A stretch of 49,727 nt of DNA from Armatimonadota bacterium (GTDB taxonomy: Bacteria > Sysuimicrobiota > Sysuimicrobiia > Sysuimicrobiales > Humicultoraceae): contig VGFA01000021.1 in assembly GCA_016869025.1 (NCBI GenBank), positions 1 to 49,727 of the forward strand, written 5' to 3'. Position numbers and translations under genes: made by a program. The notes beneath the pieces are model-generated. The model made no database searches and was not told the DNA's origin. It worked only from the letters and a program-made list of their open reading frames with translations. Positions within the stretch are counted from its first letter, which is position 1; each line of letters begins with the position of its first letter. Positions 47,589 to 49,727 of this stretch are shown piece by piece.

Positions 47589-48979
47589 GCAGGGTTCTGA
47601 TCGAATCGTGCGACGTCGTCGCCACGATGGACGACGCCGGCACCGAGATCCCCGGCGGGTCGCTCCTGCTCGAAGACGGGAAGATTGCATGGGTTGGGCA
47701 AGGTTCCCCGCCGGGGCCGGCGCAGGGCGCCGCCCCCAGCCATCTCGAGCGCCTGGACGGCCGCGGCATGGTCGCGTTGCCAGGCCTGATCAACACGCAC
47801 CACCACCTGTACCAGACGCTGACGCGCGTGCGAGCTCTCGACCAGGGCCTCTTCGGCTGGCTGCGCGCGTTGTATCCGACCTGGGCCGGCGTAGATCAGG
47901 AGTGGGTGTTCGCCGCTGCCCGCGTGGGCCTGGCCGAACTGGTGCTCTCGGGCTGCTCTGCGACAACGGACCACCATTATGTCTTTCCAAAGTCCAGCAA
48001 CGGGCTGGACCTGCTGGAGGCGGAGATCTCCGCTGCACGCGAGATCGGCCTGCGGTTCCATCCCTGCCGCGGCTCGATGGATTTGGGCGAGTCCGATGGC
48101 GGCTTGCCGCCCGACTCGATAGTGCAGCAGACCGACACGATCCTGGCGCAGACCGAGGAGGCGGTTTCTCGATTCCACGACCCTGCGCCCGGGGCGATGC
48201 TGCGGATAGCGGTGGCGCCCTGCTCGCCGTTCTCCGTGACCGAGCGACTGATGCGGGAGTCCGCGGCGCTGGCCCGCCGCCTAGGAGTCCGCCTGCACAC
48301 CCACATCGCCGAGACCCTAGACGAGGACGCCTACTGCAAAGCTACTTACGGAAGACGGCCTGTGGAGCTGCTCGACGACCTCGGGTGGTTGGGGGACGAT
48401 GTATGGCTGGCGCATTGCGTGCATCTGTCAGAGAGCAACGTCCACCAGATCGCACACAGCGCGACCGGCGTGGCCTGGTGCCCGACCTCGAACCTCCGGC
48501 TGGGATCGGGCATCGCGCCGGTGCGCCTGCTCCTCGACGCCGGCGCGCGGGTAGGCTTGGGCGTGGACGGATCCGCCTCCAACGACGGCGGGCACCTGCT
48601 GGCCGAGGCGCGCACAGGGCTGCTGGCCGCGCGTTCCGGCGGCGCCGGTGCGATGAGCGCGCGAGAGGCGCTGCGCGTGGCCACGCGAGGTGGGGCGGCC
48701 TGCCTGGGCCGCGATGACATCGGCTCGCTGCAGGCCGGGAAGCGCGCGGACGTGGCGCTGTTCTCGGTCGGCGGGCTGGAGCACGCCGGCGCGGATGCAG
48801 ATCCCGTTGCCGCGCTCGTGCACTGCAGCCCGCAGCGCGTGCGGCACCTGTTCGTGGAAGGCCGGGCCGTGGTCAGGGACGCGCGCCTGGTCGGCGCCGA
48901 CGAGGTCGCGATCGCCTCGGATGGCCGCAGGGCCACGCTTCGGATCTCCGGCCGGCCCTGGGGGAGCGCTCAGGCATGA
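47585..48979 (+). CDS. 8-oxoguanine/guanine deaminase-like amidohydrolase
   Basis: A 464-residue amidohydrolase of the TrzN/AtzB/8-oxoguanine deaminase group. Metal and catalytic residues are in INTHHHLYQTLTRVRALDQG (HxH), RLHTHIAETLDEDAYCKATYG, VWLAHCVHLSESNVHQIA and LGVDGSASNDGGHLLAEART (metal Asp). FHPCRGSMDLGESDGGLPPD is like 8-oxoguanine deaminases. It would turn 8-oxoguanine or guanine into urate or xanthine. It sits inside a molybdenum hydroxylase operon, starts in the 2Fe-2S stop (ATGA), and its own stop overlaps the Mo-subunit start (ATGA). Confidence 0.87.
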   Translation: MSRVLIESCDVVATMDDAGTEIPGGSLLLEDGKIAWVGQGSPPGPAQGAAPSHLERLDGRGMVALPGLINTHHHLYQTLTRVRALDQGLFGWLRALYPTWAGVDQEWVFAAARVGLAELVLSGCSATTDHHYVFPKSSNGLDLLEAEISAAREIGLRFHPCRGSMDLGESDGGLPPDSIVQQTDTILAQTEEAVSRFHDPAPGAMLRIAVAPCSPFSVTERLMRESAALARRLGVRLHTHIAETLDEDAYCKATYGRRPVELLDDLGWLGDDVWLAHCVHLSESNVHQIAHSATGVAWCPTSNLRLGSGIAPVRLLLDAGARVGLGVDGSASNDGGHLLAEARTGLLAARSGGAGAMSAREALRVATRGGAACLGRDDIGSLQAGKRADVALFSVGGLEHAGADADPVAALVHCSPQRVRHLFVEGRAVVRDARLVGADEVAIASDGRRATLRISGRPWGSAQA

Positions 48980-49727
48980 GCATCAGGACCCTGACAAGGA
49001 CGCGGGGCGGAGTTGGCGAGAGCGTCCGCCGTGTGGACGGCGTCCCCAAGGTCAAGGGCGCGTTTCAGTTCGGGAGCGATCTCTGGGCCGAAGGGATGCT
49101 GTGGGGGCACACCCTGCGCAGCCCGCACCCGCACGCGTTGATCCGCTCGGTCAACATCGCCGGTGCCCTGGACCTACCCGGCGTACACGCCGTGCTCCTG
49201 GCTGCCGACGTGCCCGGTAAGAAGAACTTCGGACTGGAGTTCGCCGATCAGCCGGTGCTGGCAGGGGATCGCGTCAGGTACGTAGGCGAGCCGGTGGCTA
49301 TCCTGGCCGCGGTGGATCAGGAGACGGCCCGGCGAGCAGCAGCGCAGATCGTGGTGGACTACGAGGTCCTGGCCGCGGTCACCGACATGGAGGAGGCCCT
49401 GCGGCCTGAGGCGCCCCGGCTGCACGAGTACGGCAACGTGCTCCGGCACATCCGCATCGTGCACGGCGATCCCGAGGCCGAGGCCGAGGTGTGGGTCGAA
49501 GGGTACTACGAGACCGCGATGCAGGACCAGGCGTTTCTGGGCCCGGAGTCCGGCATGGCGATACCCGACTCCGACGGTGGGGTAGATCTCTACGTCGCCA
49601 CGCAGTGGCTACACGTGGACCGCGAACAGGTGGCGCCCTGCCTGAACCTGCCCTCAGAGAAGGTGCGGCTGCACCTGGCCGGCGTGGGCGGCGCGTTCGG
49701 CGCGAGAGAGGACGTCAGCATGCACAT
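48976..49727 (+). CDS. Molybdenum hydroxylase large subunit (XdhA/PucD/CoxL-like), partial
   Basis: The first 250 residues of the Mo-cofactor subunit, cut by the right edge. VRRVDGVPKVKGAFQFGSDL, HTLRSPHPHALIRSV, VRYVGEPVAILAAVDQETAR and DQAFLGPESGMAIPDSDGG are typical of the N-terminal aldehyde oxidase/xanthine dehydrogenase a/b hammerhead domain. GGAFGAREDVSMH at the edge is like the XDH-type (PucD/XdhD) GGAFGG-RED motif rather than the GGGFG of CoxL, so purine oxidation is more likely than CO oxidation. Its ATG overlaps the deaminase stop. The remaining two-thirds, including the Mo-binding site and active-site Glu, lie outside. Confidence 0.9.
   Translation, partial: MSIRTLTRTRGGVGESVRRVDGVPKVKGAFQFGSDLWAEGMLWGHTLRSPHPHALIRSVNIAGALDLPGVHAVLLAADVPGKKNFGLEFADQPVLAGDRVRYVGEPVAILAAVDQETARRAAAQIVVDYEVLAAVTDMEEALRPEAPRLHEYGNVLRHIRIVHGDPEAEAEVWVEGYYETAMQDQAFLGPESGMAIPDSDGGVDLYVATQWLHVDREQVAPCLNLPSEKVRLHLAGVGGAFGAREDVSMH

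Noticed and set aside
1-49727. tRNA, rRNA, CRISPR array, insertion sequence, prophage or integron
   Set aside because: I saw no cloverleaf with a T-arm GTTCRA, no regularly spaced repeats, and no transposase, integrase or phage structural protein.

Overview
The window is about 49.7 kb of very GC-rich bacterial DNA, densely packed with genes that often overlap by 1-4 bases (ATGA junctions). The mix is: Wza/Wzi-type polysaccharide export (which implies an outer membrane), a cyclic-di-AMP receptor next to thymidylate kinase, an R3H-domain AAA ATPase, endonuclease Q, and frequent GTG starts. This suggests an uncultivated member of the Terrabacteria, for example a Sysuimicrobiota/Armatimonadota-like or deep Bacillota-related lineage. 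That placement is inference from gene content. I see no rRNA, tRNA, CRISPR array, insertion sequence or prophage.

Region 1-2.5 kb (minus strand) is the start of an exopolysaccharide operon: a specialised NusG/RfaH/LoaP-like antiterminator, an SLBB export protein and a Wzi-like outer-membrane protein cut by the left edge. Region 2.5-5.4 kb is rich in toxin-antitoxin genes: a broken MntA-HepT pair, a broken VapBC pair, then an intact MntA-HepT pair sitting between mazG and a housekeeping pair (parvulin foldase, mfd). Region 9.7-13.1 kb (minus strand) holds a rare homoserine kinase-aspartokinase fusion, nadE and a small lipoprotein.

Region 13.1-16.6 kb is the most interesting. A complete cyclic-di-GMP-I (GEMM-I) riboswitch, with its own sigma70-type promoter and an intrinsic terminator/antiterminator platform, lies upstream of a Fur/Zur regulator and a ZnuABC-type zinc or manganese importer. 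A second promoter and a perfect TGAGAA-N3-TTCTCA palindrome lie between riboswitch and regulator. The operon therefore appears to have one metal-responsive input and one second-messenger input. Two minimal 5-codon reading frames link fur to znuA, and znuA carries a 27-bp tandem repeat.

Region 16.6-24.6 kb contains a DUF192 protein, a geranylgeranyl-reductase-family flavoprotein, endonuclease Q ending in a clamp-binding-like tail, the operon R3H ATPase-tmk-cyclic-di-AMP receptor-holB, and an RlmI-like rRNA methyltransferase. Region 24.7-36.4 kb is a catabolic island: an IclR regulator whose palindromic operator covers its own start codon, a complete oligopeptide/nickel-type ABC importer (SBP, two permeases, two ATPases), a NicX/M29-family enzyme and an Asp/Glu/hydantoin racemase. 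It is met by a convergent second importer (SBP and two permeases) that has no ATPases.

Region 36.4-49.7 kb carries a universal stress protein, a zinc-finger membrane protein, an alpha/beta hydrolase, endonuclease IV, an SLC13-type transporter with RCK_C domains, HicBA, an EamA exporter coupled to a cystathionine gamma-synthase-family enzyme, a HAD phosphatase, and a purine catabolism cluster. In that cluster adenine deaminase is divergent from a molybdenum hydroxylase operon (FAD, 2Fe-2S and Mo subunits) that encloses an 8-oxoguanine/guanine deaminase-like amidohydrolase. Together these would route adenine and guanine to xanthine and urate.
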